Shown: piece by piece, positions 50,145 through 59,352 of the stretch
How the letters are laid out: each line of letters starts with the position of its first letter
Position numbering within the stretch: position 1 is the first letter of the stretch
From: Kribbella sandramycini
Lineage (GTDB): Bacteria; Actinomycetota; Actinomycetes; Propionibacteriales; Kribbellaceae
DNA length: 64,000 nt
Reading direction: 5' to 3'
Assembly (NCBI RefSeq): GCF_013131805.1
Contig: NZ_JABJRC010000003.1
Span: 434,001-498,000 of the forward strand
The notes under the pieces: generated by a model
What the model was told of the DNA's origin: nothing
Databases searched by the model: none
Seen by the model: the letters and a program-made list of their open reading frames with translations, nothing else
Position numbers and translations under genes: made by a program

Positions 50145-53100
50145 TACCCGTCGTGCGCCATATCCACAAACCGCGAGTAATGCCCCTGAAAAGCCACCAC
50201 CACATCAGCCGTAGGCCCATTACGGTGCTTGGCAATAATGAAGTCCGCCTCCCCCGGCCGCGTCGACTCCCGCTCATACGCATCCTCCCGGTGCAACAGA
50301 ATGACAACGTCAGCATCCTGTTCGAGCGAGTTGTGTGTAGCGATGCCTTCGGCAACGAAGTTGTGGGTCCCGAGGACGGTGGCGTCGTACACCTCTTGCT
50401 CGCCCAGGGACTCGATCGAGGTGATGGCGTCCCAGAAGATGTCGTTGGTGGCGAGGACTTCGAGGTCGGCGGCGTCGAGGATGTCGGCGACCTTGGCGAG
50501 GCGTTGGCGGCTCGGGGCGTGCTTCCAGAGCGTGGAGCCGGAGAACTGCGTCCCCATCGCGGCAGCGAACTCGCGGTGCGTCACCTTGCGGTCGGCGAGA
50601 ACCTGCCGGACCTGCGACCAGACCTCCTTGGGCACCGTGTCCAGGTTGGTGTTGCTCTTCTTGTCCTGGAGGGCGGTGGCGACCTCGAGAACCTTGAGGC
50701 CGCGCAAGCCGTGGACGCCGATACCGTCGCAGAAACGCATCTGGTTCTCGGCGCCGTAGATGTGCAGGTGGTACGAGTCGCGATAGCCGGGCTTACGGGC
50801 GGTCTTGATCCGGCTGAAGATGTTGTGGCGGAGGAGGAGGCGGGCGAGGTCGTCGACGAGGCGGCGGCTGGTGCTGGCGTAGTAAATACGCGCTTGGCCG
50901 ACCTTGGCGTCCCAGCGGACGGAGCCGTCGGTGGCCCAGAGGTGGCGGATGAAGTGCGCGATCTGGTCTTTGGGGAGGGCGAAGACGCCGTCGGGGACGA
51001 ACTTCTCGTGGCTGCGGAGGCCGAAGAGGCCGAGGCCGTCGAGCCAGGCGGCGATCGGGTTCCGCTTGCCGCGAGCAAGCCGGTACGGCGCCGGGAGTCG
51101 GAGGGTGGTCACCCGGGCGGCGGCGTACTCGTCGCGGACGGCGGTGATGCCGAACCGGCGGGCGGCCGCCTCGGAGACGGCGGTCAGGTTCGCCTCGTCG
51201 ATGCTGGCGTAGCGGATCGGCTGCCGTTTGACGAAGGAGCCGTCACCCAGCAGGTGGGCGAGCATGGTCAGCTCGTCCTCGTCCCAGGGCTTGACCTCGA
51301 GCGGCGGCGGGACATGGCGCAGCGAACCCAGCCGCGCCCCCGGGGCCAACTCACCGAGCGGCTTCCAGCCGTCGTAGGTGAGGAACGGGTGGTTGGCGGT
51401 CGCCTTGATCTCCCGGCCGGAGGCGAGCTTCAGCCGGAAGACCTCCTTTACACCGCTCGGGAAGGCGTGGGTGAGCGTCCGCGGGACGAGCTTGAGCCGA
51501 TCGTCGAGCGACCAGACCGGGATGTCGCGGGCGTCGGTCGCCAGCAGCTCACCGAGCGAGATCTCCGCACCGGTGTCGGCGCGCATCAGCCGGGTGTCCG
51601 CGGTCAGGCAGCCGGATTCGCGGAGGTCGGAGGCCATGGGGCGTTTGTCGGAGCGTTGTTCGGAGCCTCGGTTGAGCTGGCAGATGGCTACGACGGGGAG
51701 CTCGAGTTCTTTGGCGAGGAGTTTGATGGAGCGGGAGAACTCGGAGACTTCGAGTTGGCGGGACTCGACTTTCTTGCCCGAGGTCATCAGCTGGAGGTAG
51801 TCGATGATGATCAGGCGGAGGTCGTGGCGCTGTTTGAGGCGGCGGGCCTTGGCGCGGATCTCCATCATGGTGAGGTTCGGGGAGTCGTCGATGAAGAGCG
51901 GGGCTTCGGAGACCTCGCCCATCTTGCGGGCCAGCCGGGCCCAGTCCTCGTCGGTCATCTTGCCGTTGCGCATGTGGTGCAGGGGGACCTTGGCCTCGGC
52001 GGAGAGGAGACGCATGGTGATCTCGTTACGGCTCATCTCCAGCGAGAAGATGCAGGAGGTGAGGCCGTGTTTGATCGAGGCGGAGCGGGCGAAGTCGAGG
52101 CCGAGGGTGGAATTGTGGGTCGGGATCATCGTCTTACCGGCCAGGTAGAGGTGGTCGGGGTTGTCGACCTCCACGCAGCGGACGGGGACGGAGTCGACCG
52201 GGTCGATCCACTCGATCCGGCGGTCGCCTTCGCCGGCCAGGGCGGCAGGGAAGCCGTGGCCGGTGATCTGGCGGGGCGCGGAGCCAGGGATCGGCGGGGT
52301 GAGGCCGGGGCTGGCCGACATCGCGGTGTGCAGGTCGGCGGTGGTGCAGATCAGCGGGCGGCCGCCGTCCTCGACGAGCCATTGGTGCTCGGCGTCCGCG
52401 ACGATCGCGCTGCCGTCGGAAAACGAGAGCCGGAAGCACGGGCGGTCGATCAGGACGTCGGTCGCCGCGACGACCGTGGTCGGGACGCCGGTCGCGTCGA
52501 GCAGCTGATCGCCGACGGCGACCTCGGCCATCGTCGTCCAGCCGGTGGGGGTGGGTAGCGGCGTGTCGAGGGCGAGCGCCTTGCCCATGGCGGGACGCGC
52601 GGCGACGATGATCATCTGCCCCGGGTGCAGCCCGTTGGTCAGCTCGTCGAGATCGGTGAAGCCGGTCGGGACGCCGACCATCGCGTCACCGCGGGAGTCG
52701 ATCGCCTCGATCTCGTCGAGGGCGCCCTCCATGATGTCCTTCAGCGGGGCGTAGTCCTCGGTGGTGCGCTTCTCGGTGACCGAGTAGATCTCGGCCTGGG
52801 CCTCGTCGACGACGTCGTCGACCTCGCCCTCACCCGCATACCCCAGCTGGACGATCTTCGTGCCCGCCTCGACCAGCCGGCGCAGGATCGCCTTCTCGCG
52901 GACGATGTGCGCGTAGTAGCCCGCATTCGCCGCGAGCGGCACCGAGGCGACCAGCGTGTGCACGTACGGCGCGCCGCCGATCCGGGCCATGTCGCCGCGT
53001 TTGGTCAGCTCGGCGGCGACCGTGATCGCGTCGGCCGGCTCGCCACGGGCGTACAGGTCGGTGATCGCGTCGAAGACCGACTCGTGGGCGGGGCGGTAGA

Positions 53101-53281
53101 AGTCCGTCCCGCGGAGGGTCTCGATGACGTCGGCGATCGCATCCTTCGAGAGCATCATCGCGCCCAGGACGCACTGCTCGGCCGCCAGATCCTGCGGCGG
53201 GGTGCGGTCGAAACCCATCTCCGGGTTGCGCTCCTCGCGACCGCTGCCGTCTCCGCCGCCCCGGAACTCCGCCACGCTCAC
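50144..53281 (-). CDS. dnaB: Replicative DNA helicase DnaB with two inteins
   Basis: 1045 residues from GTG 53281 (GGAGG seven bases upstream). Removing inteins of 156 and 427 residues leaves 462, the normal DnaB length. N-terminal domain: PPQDLAAEQCVLGAMMLS (about 28-45). RecA domain: Walker A AARPAMGK/ST is interrupted after K234 by intein 1; Walker B LIIIDYLQLM follows. Conserved QLNRGSEQRSDKRPMASDLRESG/SLEQDADVV is interrupted by intein 2 between G and S. Function: hexameric 5'-3' unwinding at replication forks. Both spliced junctions restore perfect DnaB sequence. Confidence 0.95.
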   Translation of the reverse strand: MSVAEFRGGGDGSGREERNPEMGFDRTPPQDLAAEQCVLGAMMLSKDAIADVIETLRGTDFYRPAHESVFDAITDLYARGEPADAITVAAELTKRGDMARIGGAPYVHTLVASVPLAANAGYYAHIVREKAILRRLVEAGTKIVQLGYAGEGEVDDVVDEAQAEIYSVTEKRTTEDYAPLKDIMEGALDEIEAIDSRGDAMVGVPTGFTDLDELTNGLHPGQMIIVAARPAMGKALALDTPLPTPTGWTTMAEVAVGDQLLDATGVPTTVVAATDVLIDRPCFRLSFSDGSAIVADAEHQWLVEDGGRPLICTTADLHTAMSASPGLTPPIPGSAPRQITGHGFPAALAGEGDRRIEWIDPVDSVPVRCVEVDNPDHLYLAGKTMIPTHNSTLGLDFARSASIKHGLTSCIFSLEMSRNEITMRLLSAEAKVPLHHMRNGKMTDEDWARLARKMGEVSEAPLFIDDSPNLTMMEIRAKARRLKQRHDLRLIIIDYLQLMTSGKKVESRQLEVSEFSRSIKLLAKELELPVVAICQLNRGSEQRSDKRPMASDLRESGCLTADTRLMRADTGAEISLGELLATDARDIPVWSLDDRLKLVPRTLTHAFPSGVKEVFRLKLASGREIKATANHPFLTYDGWKPLGELAPGARLGSLRHVPPPLEVKPWDEDELTMLAHLLGDGSFVKRQPIRYASIDEANLTAVSEAAARRFGITAVRDEYAAARVTTLRLPAPYRLARGKRNPIAAWLDGLGLFGLRSHEKFVPDGVFALPKDQIAHFIRHLWATDGSVRWDAKVGQARIYYASTSRRLVDDLARLLLRHNIFSRIKTARKPGYRDSYHLHIYGAENQMRFCDGIGVHGLRGLKVLEVATALQDKKSNTNLDTVPKEVWSQVRQVLADRKVTHREFAAAMGTQFSGSTLWKHAPSRQRLAKVADILDAADLEVLATNDIFWDAITSIESLGEQEVYDATVLGTHNFVAEGIATHNSLEQDADVVILLHREDAYERESTRPGEADFIIAKHRNGPTADVVVAFQGHYSRFVDMAHDG
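50330..51610 (-). other. Class 1 intein with LAGLIDADG endonuclease in dnaB
   Basis: 427 residues, starting at C1 (CLTADTRLMRADTGAEI) and ending at HN before the extein Ser. Splicing blocks A (1-13), B (TANHPFLTYDGW, 71-82), F (VYDATVLGTHNFVAEGI, about 407-423) and G (ATHN) are intact. Two LAGLIDADG-like helices lie at 117-125 (LAHLLGDGS) and 220-230 (FIRHLWATDGS), giving a DOD-type homing endonuclease. Inserted at the conserved SDLRESG/SLEQDAD site, a known DnaB insertion point. Confidence 0.92.
52112..52579 (-). other. Class 3 mini-intein in DnaB Walker A loop
   Basis: 156 residues between GK and ST of the P-loop. The first residue is Ala, so the standard first acyl shift is impossible; the class 3 WCT triplet is present instead: W67 (ADAEHQW), C135 (VRCVEVD) and T154 (IPTHN). 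The +1 extein residue is Ser. There is no endonuclease. Class 3 inteins start with a branched intermediate on the block F cysteine. Splicing is essential, because an unspliced protein has no ATP site. Confidence 0.93.
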
Positions 53282-53426
53282 AAGCCCGCCTCCATCATCC
53301 GTCGCTGCCCCGGTCACCGACGGCAGGGCTCGAACACCTGATCGAACCGTAGCCGCGCCGACCGACAAAACCGCTGCCGCCGACTCGCGCGACCGTACGC
53401 CGCTCTCGTCCCCAGGTGGTAGCTCG

Positions 53427-53594
53427 TCATCCACAGGCAGTGGGGAAACCCTGTGGAGAAACCGGGGAAACCGTGTGCACAGGCTGAGCACAACCCTGTG
53501 GATATCTGGGGACAGTTACCCACAACATCGCTCTGACCTGCGGTTTTGTCAGTGCACAACTGTGGAGAAGAAAAAGTCGCCCACCTTGTGCACA
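53427..53594. promoter_or_regulatory. DnaA-box-like cluster upstream of dnaB
   Basis: The 346-bp gap 53282-53627 has no gene. It carries TCATCCACA (53427-53435), TTCTCCACA on the minus strand twice (at 53452-53460 and 53561-53569), ATATCCACA on the minus strand (53497-53505), and near matches TTACCCACA (53516-53524) and TTGTGCACA (53586-53594). The DNA is locally AT-richer with A-tracts (AAAAA near 53571). DnaA may regulate dnaB or the cluster may be a titration site. Confidence 0.62.
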
Positions 53595-53627
53595 GCCGCG
53601 TCCCCAGCCGTGGGTAACCTCGCTGCG

Positions 53628-54947
53628 GTGAGCCGCAAACGGGTGGGGGAACAGGATCGCGAGATCCTCCGGCTCGCCGTCCCCGCGTTCGTCGCCCTGG
53701 TCTCCGAGCCTTTGATGTTGCTTGCCGACTCAGCGATCGTCGGCCACCTCGGCACCCCGCAGCTGGCCGCCCTGGGGATCGCGGGCACCATCCTGCAGAC
53801 CCTCGTCGGCATCTGCGTCTTCCTCGCCTACGGCACCACCTCGGCCGTCGCCCGCCGGATCGGCGCCGGCGATCACAAGGGCGCCCTGGCCCAGGGCATC
53901 GACGGACTCTGGCTCGCCCTGCTGCTCGGCGTCGTCCTGGCCGCCGCCGGCGCCCTGCTGGCGCCCCAGGCGATCGGCGCCTTCAACCCGTCCCCGGACG
54001 TCGCCGCCCACGCGGTCACCTATCTCCGCATCTCCTGTATCGGCATCCCCTCGATGCTGCTCCTGCTCGCCGCCACCGGCGTCCTGCGCGGCCTCCAGGA
54101 CACCAAGACCCCGATGGTCGTCGCGATCACCGCCAACCTGGCCAACGTCGTCCTGAACGTCGTCTTCGTCTACGGCCTGCGCCTCGACATCGCCGGCTCC
54201 GCCCTCGGTACGGCGCTCGCCCAAACCGGGGCCGGGGTCGCGCTGGTCGCGGTCGTCGTCCGCGGCGCCCGCCGGGACGGCGCCAAACTCCGGCCGGACC
54301 GCCCGGGCATCCTCGCCTCGGCCCAGATGGGCGTCCCGCTCGTGGTCCGGACGCTGACGTTGCGCGCGGCAATCATTCTGCTCACGTTCGTCGCCACCGC
54401 CCTCGGTACGACGTCCGTCGCCGCCCACCAGGTCGCCTTCACGCTGTGGAACTTCCTCGCCCTCGCCCTCGACGCGATCGCGATCGCCGCCCAAGCCCTG
54501 ACCGGCCGCGCGCTCGGCGCCGGTGACGTCGCCGGCACCCGCTCGATCACCCGCCGGATGATGTGGTGGGGCCTGTACTCCGGTCTGGTCTGCGGCCTCG
54601 CCCTGTGGGGTCTGCACCCGCTCTACGTGCACTGGTTCAGCGCCGACCCCGAAGTCCAGCGCACGCTCGCCGCGATCATCCTCGTCGCGGCCGTCTGGCA
54701 GCCGCTGAACGGCGTCGTCTTCGTGCTGGACGGCGTCCTGATCGGTGCGGGCGACGGGCGCTACCTGGCCGTGGCCGGGCTGATCGCGTTCGCCCTGTAC
54801 GTGCCGCTGGCGCTCAGCGTGCTCTGGTTCGACGGCGGCGTAGTGGCTTTGTGGTGGGCGTTCGGCGGGTTCATGCTGCTGCGACTGCTCACCTTGCTGA
54901 CCCGCGAACGCCGCGACACCTGGCTGGTCACCGGAGCTACCCGCTGA
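53628..54947 (+). CDS. MATE-family (DinF-like) efflux protein
   Basis: 439 residues from GTG 53628. Twelve membrane helices in two pseudo-repeats; the opening LRLAVPAFVALVSEPLMLLADSAIVGHLG and the matching internal GILASAQMGVPLVVRTLTLRAAIILL show the repeat. The DinF-type MATE family exports organic cations or metabolites using H+ or Na+. Proteins of this subgroup often lie beside dnaB in actinobacteria (recall, not verified). Confidence 0.9.
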   Translation: MSRKRVGEQDREILRLAVPAFVALVSEPLMLLADSAIVGHLGTPQLAALGIAGTILQTLVGICVFLAYGTTSAVARRIGAGDHKGALAQGIDGLWLALLLGVVLAAAGALLAPQAIGAFNPSPDVAAHAVTYLRISCIGIPSMLLLLAATGVLRGLQDTKTPMVVAITANLANVVLNVVFVYGLRLDIAGSALGTALAQTGAGVALVAVVVRGARRDGAKLRPDRPGILASAQMGVPLVVRTLTLRAAIILLTFVATALGTTSVAAHQVAFTLWNFLALALDAIAIAAQALTGRALGAGDVAGTRSITRRMMWWGLYSGLVCGLALWGLHPLYVHWFSADPEVQRTLAAIILVAAVWQPLNGVVFVLDGVLIGAGDGRYLAVAGLIAFALYVPLALSVLWFDGGVVALWWAFGGFMLLRLLTLLTRERRDTWLVTGATR

Positions 54948-54988
54948 CCCCGAGGTGCGGCATCGTGGAGCGCAAGGAAGGGAGCAGT

Positions 54989-55534
54989 ATGGCCGACAAG
55001 GACGACGAGTTGGATCGCCTCGAGGAAGCGGAGGCGGAACGACTCGACGACGAGGAACTCGAGCGGGCAGCGCGCAGCGAGCGTGAGCTCGAGGAAGTCC
55101 GCGACCGTCGCCAACTGCTCGACGCCACTGCCGAGACCACCGAGGCCATCCGGCTCGCCGAGGCCGACGCCGGCGTTGCTCGCCATCGCGATCTGGCCGA
55201 CGCCCAGCGCCGCCAGGCGCGCAGCGACCGTGCCCACGGCAATCATCTGCTCGACGAAGCGGCCGCAGGGCCGGACGAGCCAGGCGCCGCCGCGACCGCA
55301 GCCGCCGGACGACGCTATCAGCGCGCAGCTGACCGTGAGGAGCGCGGAGCGGCGTACGACGACCGCGTAGCGGACCGGTACGCCGGTGGCGACGTACCGG
55401 TCGGTCGGGAACAGGCGCCGGCGAGTGACGCCGCGCGCCGGCCCGCCGAGCCGCCGGAGGCCCGCAAGTTCATCCGCAAAACCAAGAAACGCGAGAAGCA
55501 GACGGGCCTGCGCGACGTCGGCCTGGGCGACTAG
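54989..55534 (+). CDS. Charged coiled-coil protein of unknown function
   Basis: 181 residues from ATG 54989, with GGAAGGGAG upstream. Almost all E, R, D, A, L and Q, without cysteine. Residues 5-60 and 65-125 form long amphipathic helices (DELDRLEEAEAERLDDEELE), likely a coiled coil, and the tail is basic (KFIRKTKKREKQ). No domain recognised. It ends 4 bp into the convergent DUF4913 gene. Confidence 0.6.
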   Translation: MADKDDELDRLEEAEAERLDDEELERAARSERELEEVRDRRQLLDATAETTEAIRLAEADAGVARHRDLADAQRRQARSDRAHGNHLLDEAAAGPDEPGAAATAAAGRRYQRAADREERGAAYDDRVADRYAGGDVPVGREQAPASDAARRPAEPPEARKFIRKTKKREKQTGLRDVGLGD

Positions 55535-55905
55535 ATACCGCGGACGTTCGGTTGGCGCTGGTCGAAGAAGAGGCCGGCAGGCGGCTCTTCGACCGGGAGC
55601 GGCGGGATCGGGTAGTCGGTGTGCTGGCCGCGGCAGGCAGCGAAGGGACCATCCGGGTCGAGCAGGGCCATCATGTGCGGGTCTGCGTGGTCGCGCCACC
55701 AGACCGACATGCCGGTCGCGGGGTCGAGCCGCAGGTGCTCCCAGGCGCGCCAGATCGAATCCAGCCGGCTGAGCGCCTCGGCATGCCGGAACCACTCCGG
55801 GCACCAGACGTACTGCTGCCCGATCCGGCGCGTGTAGAGGTAGATCAACCGGTCCTCGACGAAGGCCGCGACATGCGGGTAGAAGAGTTCCTGCTCACCA
55901 TCCAC
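55531..55905 (-). CDS. DUF4913 protein, last gene of secretion operon
   Basis: 124 residues from GTG 55905, overlapping the coupling-protein gene by 11 nt. The family core is WCPEWFRHAEALSRLDSIW, then WEHLRLDPATGMSVWWRDHADPHMMALLDPDGPFA (about 73-108). It is found almost only beside actinobacterial conjugation genes. Function unknown; no membrane segment. Being the terminal gene of the operon suggests an accessory cytoplasmic role. Confidence 0.85.
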   Translation of the reverse strand: MDGEQELFYPHVAAFVEDRLIYLYTRRIGQQYVWCPEWFRHAEALSRLDSIWRAWEHLRLDPATGMSVWWRDHADPHMMALLDPDGPFAACRGQHTDYPIPPLPVEEPPAGLFFDQRQPNVRGI

Positions 55906-57736
55906 GTCGCTGCTCCTCCGTCTGCTCCCACACCGGTACGCCGTGCGGGATCGGCGGCGGCCCGGACTGCTGGCCACCGGTCAGCCACGGGTTGCCCCCG
56001 CTGGCGCCCGGCGGCAGGCTCGCCCCGGGATCGTACTTGCGCAGCGACGCCTTGACGGCGCCGGCGTCCGGCCGGGTGAACCACGGCACGGTCTTGATCA
56101 TCGTCGCCGGGATCCCGGACGGGAACACCACGGCCCGGCCCGGCGGCATCGCCGCGAGGTCGGAGATCTCCAGGATGTTCTGCCGCTGGGTCTGCCGGCT
56201 GGTCCCGCGCTCGCCCTTGTTGTACGAGACCGAGCTGGAAATGATGTCGTAGTCGCCGATCAGCTTGCTCAGCCGCTCGAGGAAGTTCGCGTCCGAGGCG
56301 CCACCGCCGTACACGCGGATGTTGGCGGCCGACCAGAGCTTCTCCATGCCGTGCTCGCCCCAGCACTCCTGCCCCTGCGCCCAGGACTGCAGGATCGTCA
56401 TCAGCACGATGCCGCGGGAGCCGAAGTGGCTGTAGAGGTCGGGCAAGTTCTTCCAGCGGCAGACGTTCGCCGCCTCGTCGAGGACGCCGACGAGCGGGTT
56501 CGGCATCCGGCCCATCGGGCAGCCGCGGGCGTACTGCTCGGCGGCCTCGACGACGGCCACCGTCAACGCGGTGACCAGCGGGCCCGCCGTCCCGGCGCCC
56601 TCCTTGGAGAGGCTGTACAGCGTGCCGCCCTGGCGGATGAACTCGTGCGGGTTGAACTGCGGGCGGCTGTCGTTCGGCCCTTGCGGCGTGACCCAGCGGG
56701 TGACCTTGCGGTTCACCAGGAACTGCGCGCTCTGCTGCGCCGTGCCGTAGATACCGGCGCGCTGCTTGTCCGGAGCGTTGATGACGCCGGACAGCGCGTC
56801 GGCCGACAGTTGCAGCCCCGGGGTGTTGCGCAGGATCCGCTCGGGCTCGTCGTTGCGCTGGTCGGCGAGCCAGCTGTAGACCTGCGTGATCGGGCGCTTG
56901 GCGACCGCGGCCGCGAGCAGCAGGCCGGCCAGCAGGTCGAGACCCGCGGCGTCGAAGAACGCGTCGGTCTGGGCGTTCAGGTCCCGCTGGGAGGCGACGA
57001 AGTGCTCGGCCATCTCGCGGGCCTTGGTCTCGTCGGTGATGTAGGTCAGCGGGTTCCACCACCAGTTCGGCGGCTCCTCGCAGACCTCTTGCGGGTCGAA
57101 GACCCAGACCGGGCCCTTGTCCAGCCGGGGGCCGCGGGTGGCGTCGACGATGTCGCGCTTGTTCGACGTGGCGACGACGGAGCCCGGCGCGTCCAGGATC
57201 GCGGGGACGGCGCGGGACGTCGTCTTACCGGTTCGCGGACCCCAGATGTCGACGTGCATGTCCTCCCAGGACCCGAAGACCTCCAGGTTGTCCCGGACGG
57301 TGCGGCCGATCAGGATGCCGGGGCCCGCGTGCCCGGCGCCGAGCCGGTCGGCGATGCCCTGGGCGCCCTCGCGGGTCAGCTTGTAGATCTCGGAGCGCTT
57401 CGACATCAGGAAGGCCTGCCGGTCGACCCGGCCGACGGTCTCCTGCCGGCGGCGCAGGTAGAACCACACGCCGCCCGCGATCAGGAACAGCAGCACGATC
57501 TCGAGGATCAGCACACCCGTCGCCGCGCCGGACCAGCGCAGCCGGCCCTGGATCAGCTGGGACAGCGCGCTGACCGGGTTCCCCGGGACGTCCCGGGTGC
57601 CGTCGATCGCCGCGGCCGCCTTGAGCGCACCCCAGATCCCGCCGACGACGATCGCGAACAGCCCGCAGCCGATAAAGATCAGGACGGTCTCGACGGACAG
57701 CCCGCCGGGACCGGTCGTCTTCTTGCCGTCAGCCAT
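55895..57736 (-). CDS. VirD4/TraG-type coupling ATPase
   Basis: 613 residues. Two N-terminal membrane helices (16-36, 72-94), Walker A GPRTGKTT (166-173), Walker B LVGVLDEAANV (about 405) and a TraM-recognition-like C-terminal part (QSWAQGQECWGEHGMEKLW onwards). The protein would bind substrates in the cytoplasm and feed them to the transmembrane channel. Start overlaps the VirB4-type gene by 8 nt, so the set is co-translated. Proline-rich C-terminus (PPPIPHGVPVW). Confidence 0.9.
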   Translation of the reverse strand: MADGKKTTGPGGLSVETVLIFIGCGLFAIVVGGIWGALKAAAAIDGTRDVPGNPVSALSQLIQGRLRWSGAATGVLILEIVLLFLIAGGVWFYLRRRQETVGRVDRQAFLMSKRSEIYKLTREGAQGIADRLGAGHAGPGILIGRTVRDNLEVFGSWEDMHVDIWGPRTGKTTSRAVPAILDAPGSVVATSNKRDIVDATRGPRLDKGPVWVFDPQEVCEEPPNWWWNPLTYITDETKAREMAEHFVASQRDLNAQTDAFFDAAGLDLLAGLLLAAAVAKRPITQVYSWLADQRNDEPERILRNTPGLQLSADALSGVINAPDKQRAGIYGTAQQSAQFLVNRKVTRWVTPQGPNDSRPQFNPHEFIRQGGTLYSLSKEGAGTAGPLVTALTVAVVEAAEQYARGCPMGRMPNPLVGVLDEAANVCRWKNLPDLYSHFGSRGIVLMTILQSWAQGQECWGEHGMEKLWSAANIRVYGGGASDANFLERLSKLIGDYDIISSSVSYNKGERGTSRQTQRQNILEISDLAAMPPGRAVVFPSGIPATMIKTVPWFTRPDAGAVKASLRKYDPGASLPPGASGGNPWLTGGQQSGPPPIPHGVPVWEQTEEQRRGW

Positions 57737-59336
57737 TGGTCACCTCCCGCTGCACCCGGGTCATCGGGTCCGGCGGCGGGAGCATCGCGGGGTCGTCGAA
57801 GCTGTACTGCTCGACGACCTCCTCCGTACCGTCCTCGGCGACCTCGACCTTGAGCGGCCGGCCGTCCTCGCCGGTCCGCCAGAGTTTGTTGGTGTCGTTG
57901 ATCTCGCGCTCGACCGAGGTCAGCCCGACGTGCACCGGGATGCCCGGCCGGCCGCCGACCTTGACCAGGAAGTTACCGCGGCCGGGCGGCGCCGCCTCCT
58001 CGCCGGTGGCCGGATCCCACGCGGGCGGGTCCTGCCAGCCGATCAGCATGTTCTTCTCTTCTTCCGACATCGGCACGACCTCGTTGAGGTTGTCCATCTC
58101 GGCGCGCGGCAGTCCGCCGCAGATGACCATGCCGGACCGCTCGACGAAACCCTTGGCCTTCATCCGGTCCTCGGGGTGCTCGAGCGCGAGCAGGTCGGAC
58201 ATGGTGTGCGAGATCATCGCCATCCCGACACCGCGCTGCCGGTTCAACCGGGTCAGCGCGTCGACGCGGTCGACCAGGCCGCGGCCGGCCCGCAGCACCC
58301 GCCAGAGCTCGTCGAGGATGACGAAGTAGTGCCGTCGCGGCTCCAGCCCGGCGTCCGCGAGCGCCTGGGAGACGGCGACCGCGCCGAACCCGTACGACCA
58401 GCAGGCGAGCAGGACGGCGGCCTGCAGGTTGGTCTCGGAGTCGTCGATGTTGGAGACGTCGAAGACGACCGGGCGGTCCATCTTCATCGGGTTGTCGGTC
58501 TGCTCGGAGAAGATCTCACCGAGCCGGCCGCCGCCGACCAGACCGATCAGCGAGGCCTCCAGGCCTTCGGTGATCTGCCGGTAGCGGTCCAGACTGCCGC
58601 GGTCGAGGGCCACGTTGCGGACCCGATCCGGCGCGTCCTGGACGACCTTGAGCAGGTCGCGGAGCACCGGCGTACCGGTGTGCCGCTCGTCGAGGACCTT
58701 CAGCGCCTCGTCGATGATGGTCTCTTCGCGGTCGGTCGGCGGGGCCGAGCGCATGATCGAGATCAGCGCCGAGACCATCGTCTGCCGGCGGCCGTGCGCG
58801 TCGGCCTGGATCGCCTCGCGCGCCTTGCCGGTCAGCCGGAGCGCGGCCTCGCGGGACTCGCCCGGGTCGAGGATGTTCAGGTGGCCGCGGCCGCGGCCGA
58901 GCTGGATGACCTGGCCGCCGAGCGCCTCGATCAGGTCCTTGTAGTCGGGTTTGAGGTCGCCGAGAACCAGCGGCTGAATCCCGTACCCGGCCAGGCCGAG
59001 CGCCATCCGCCGGGTGATCGTCGACTTGCCCAGGCCGGGTTTGCCGAGGACGAACATCGACGGGTTCGAGATCAGCTTGGCCCGCATGAACCAGCTGATC
59101 GGGTCGCAGCACATGGTCGCGCCGGAGAGGATGTTCCGCCCGATCGGCACACCGACCATCGGGCTGCCGGTGCCCGCGGCGAACGGCCACAGACCGCACA
59201 CCTGCACCGTCGTACCGCGCCACTCGGCCGGCGCCTGCAGGTACGTCGAGTAGCCGCCGCCGGCGCCCGGCCAGCCGCGCGGCATCGGCCGCCGGCCGCG
59301 CTGGACCGGCGGCTTCTTCGCCTTCTTCTCGCTCAC
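57729..59336 (-). CDS. VirB4-type secretion ATPase, C-terminal half protein
   Basis: 535 residues without membrane segments. Walker A FVLGKPGLGKST (95-106), LVLGDLKPDYKDL (about 127), Walker B HYFVILDELWRVL (about 340-352) and the glutamine/arginine-rich switch (LTRLNRQRGVGMAMISHT) are those of VirB4/TraC ATPases. It lacks the usual N-terminal VirB4 domain, which seems to be supplied by the SCO6880 protein next to it. The family drives assembly and transfer in type IV secretion. Confidence 0.87.
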   Translation of the reverse strand: MSEKKAKKPPVQRGRRPMPRGWPGAGGGYSTYLQAPAEWRGTTVQVCGLWPFAAGTGSPMVGVPIGRNILSGATMCCDPISWFMRAKLISNPSMFVLGKPGLGKSTITRRMALGLAGYGIQPLVLGDLKPDYKDLIEALGGQVIQLGRGRGHLNILDPGESREAALRLTGKAREAIQADAHGRRQTMVSALISIMRSAPPTDREETIIDEALKVLDERHTGTPVLRDLLKVVQDAPDRVRNVALDRGSLDRYRQITEGLEASLIGLVGGGRLGEIFSEQTDNPMKMDRPVVFDVSNIDDSETNLQAAVLLACWSYGFGAVAVSQALADAGLEPRRHYFVILDELWRVLRAGRGLVDRVDALTRLNRQRGVGMAMISHTMSDLLALEHPEDRMKAKGFVERSGMVICGGLPRAEMDNLNEVVPMSEEEKNMLIGWQDPPAWDPATGEEAAPPGRGNFLVKVGGRPGIPVHVGLTSVEREINDTNKLWRTGEDGRPLKVEVAEDGTEEVVEQYSFDDPAMLPPPDPMTRVQREVTNG

Positions 59337-59352
59337 TGTGACCCCCCAGCTG

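Noticed and set aside
49343..52558. 1071-residue open frame on the plus strand
   Set aside because: It is the antisense of dnaB and the HEAT gene, rich in P, R and G and V, with no domain. GC-rich third positions open such shadow frames.
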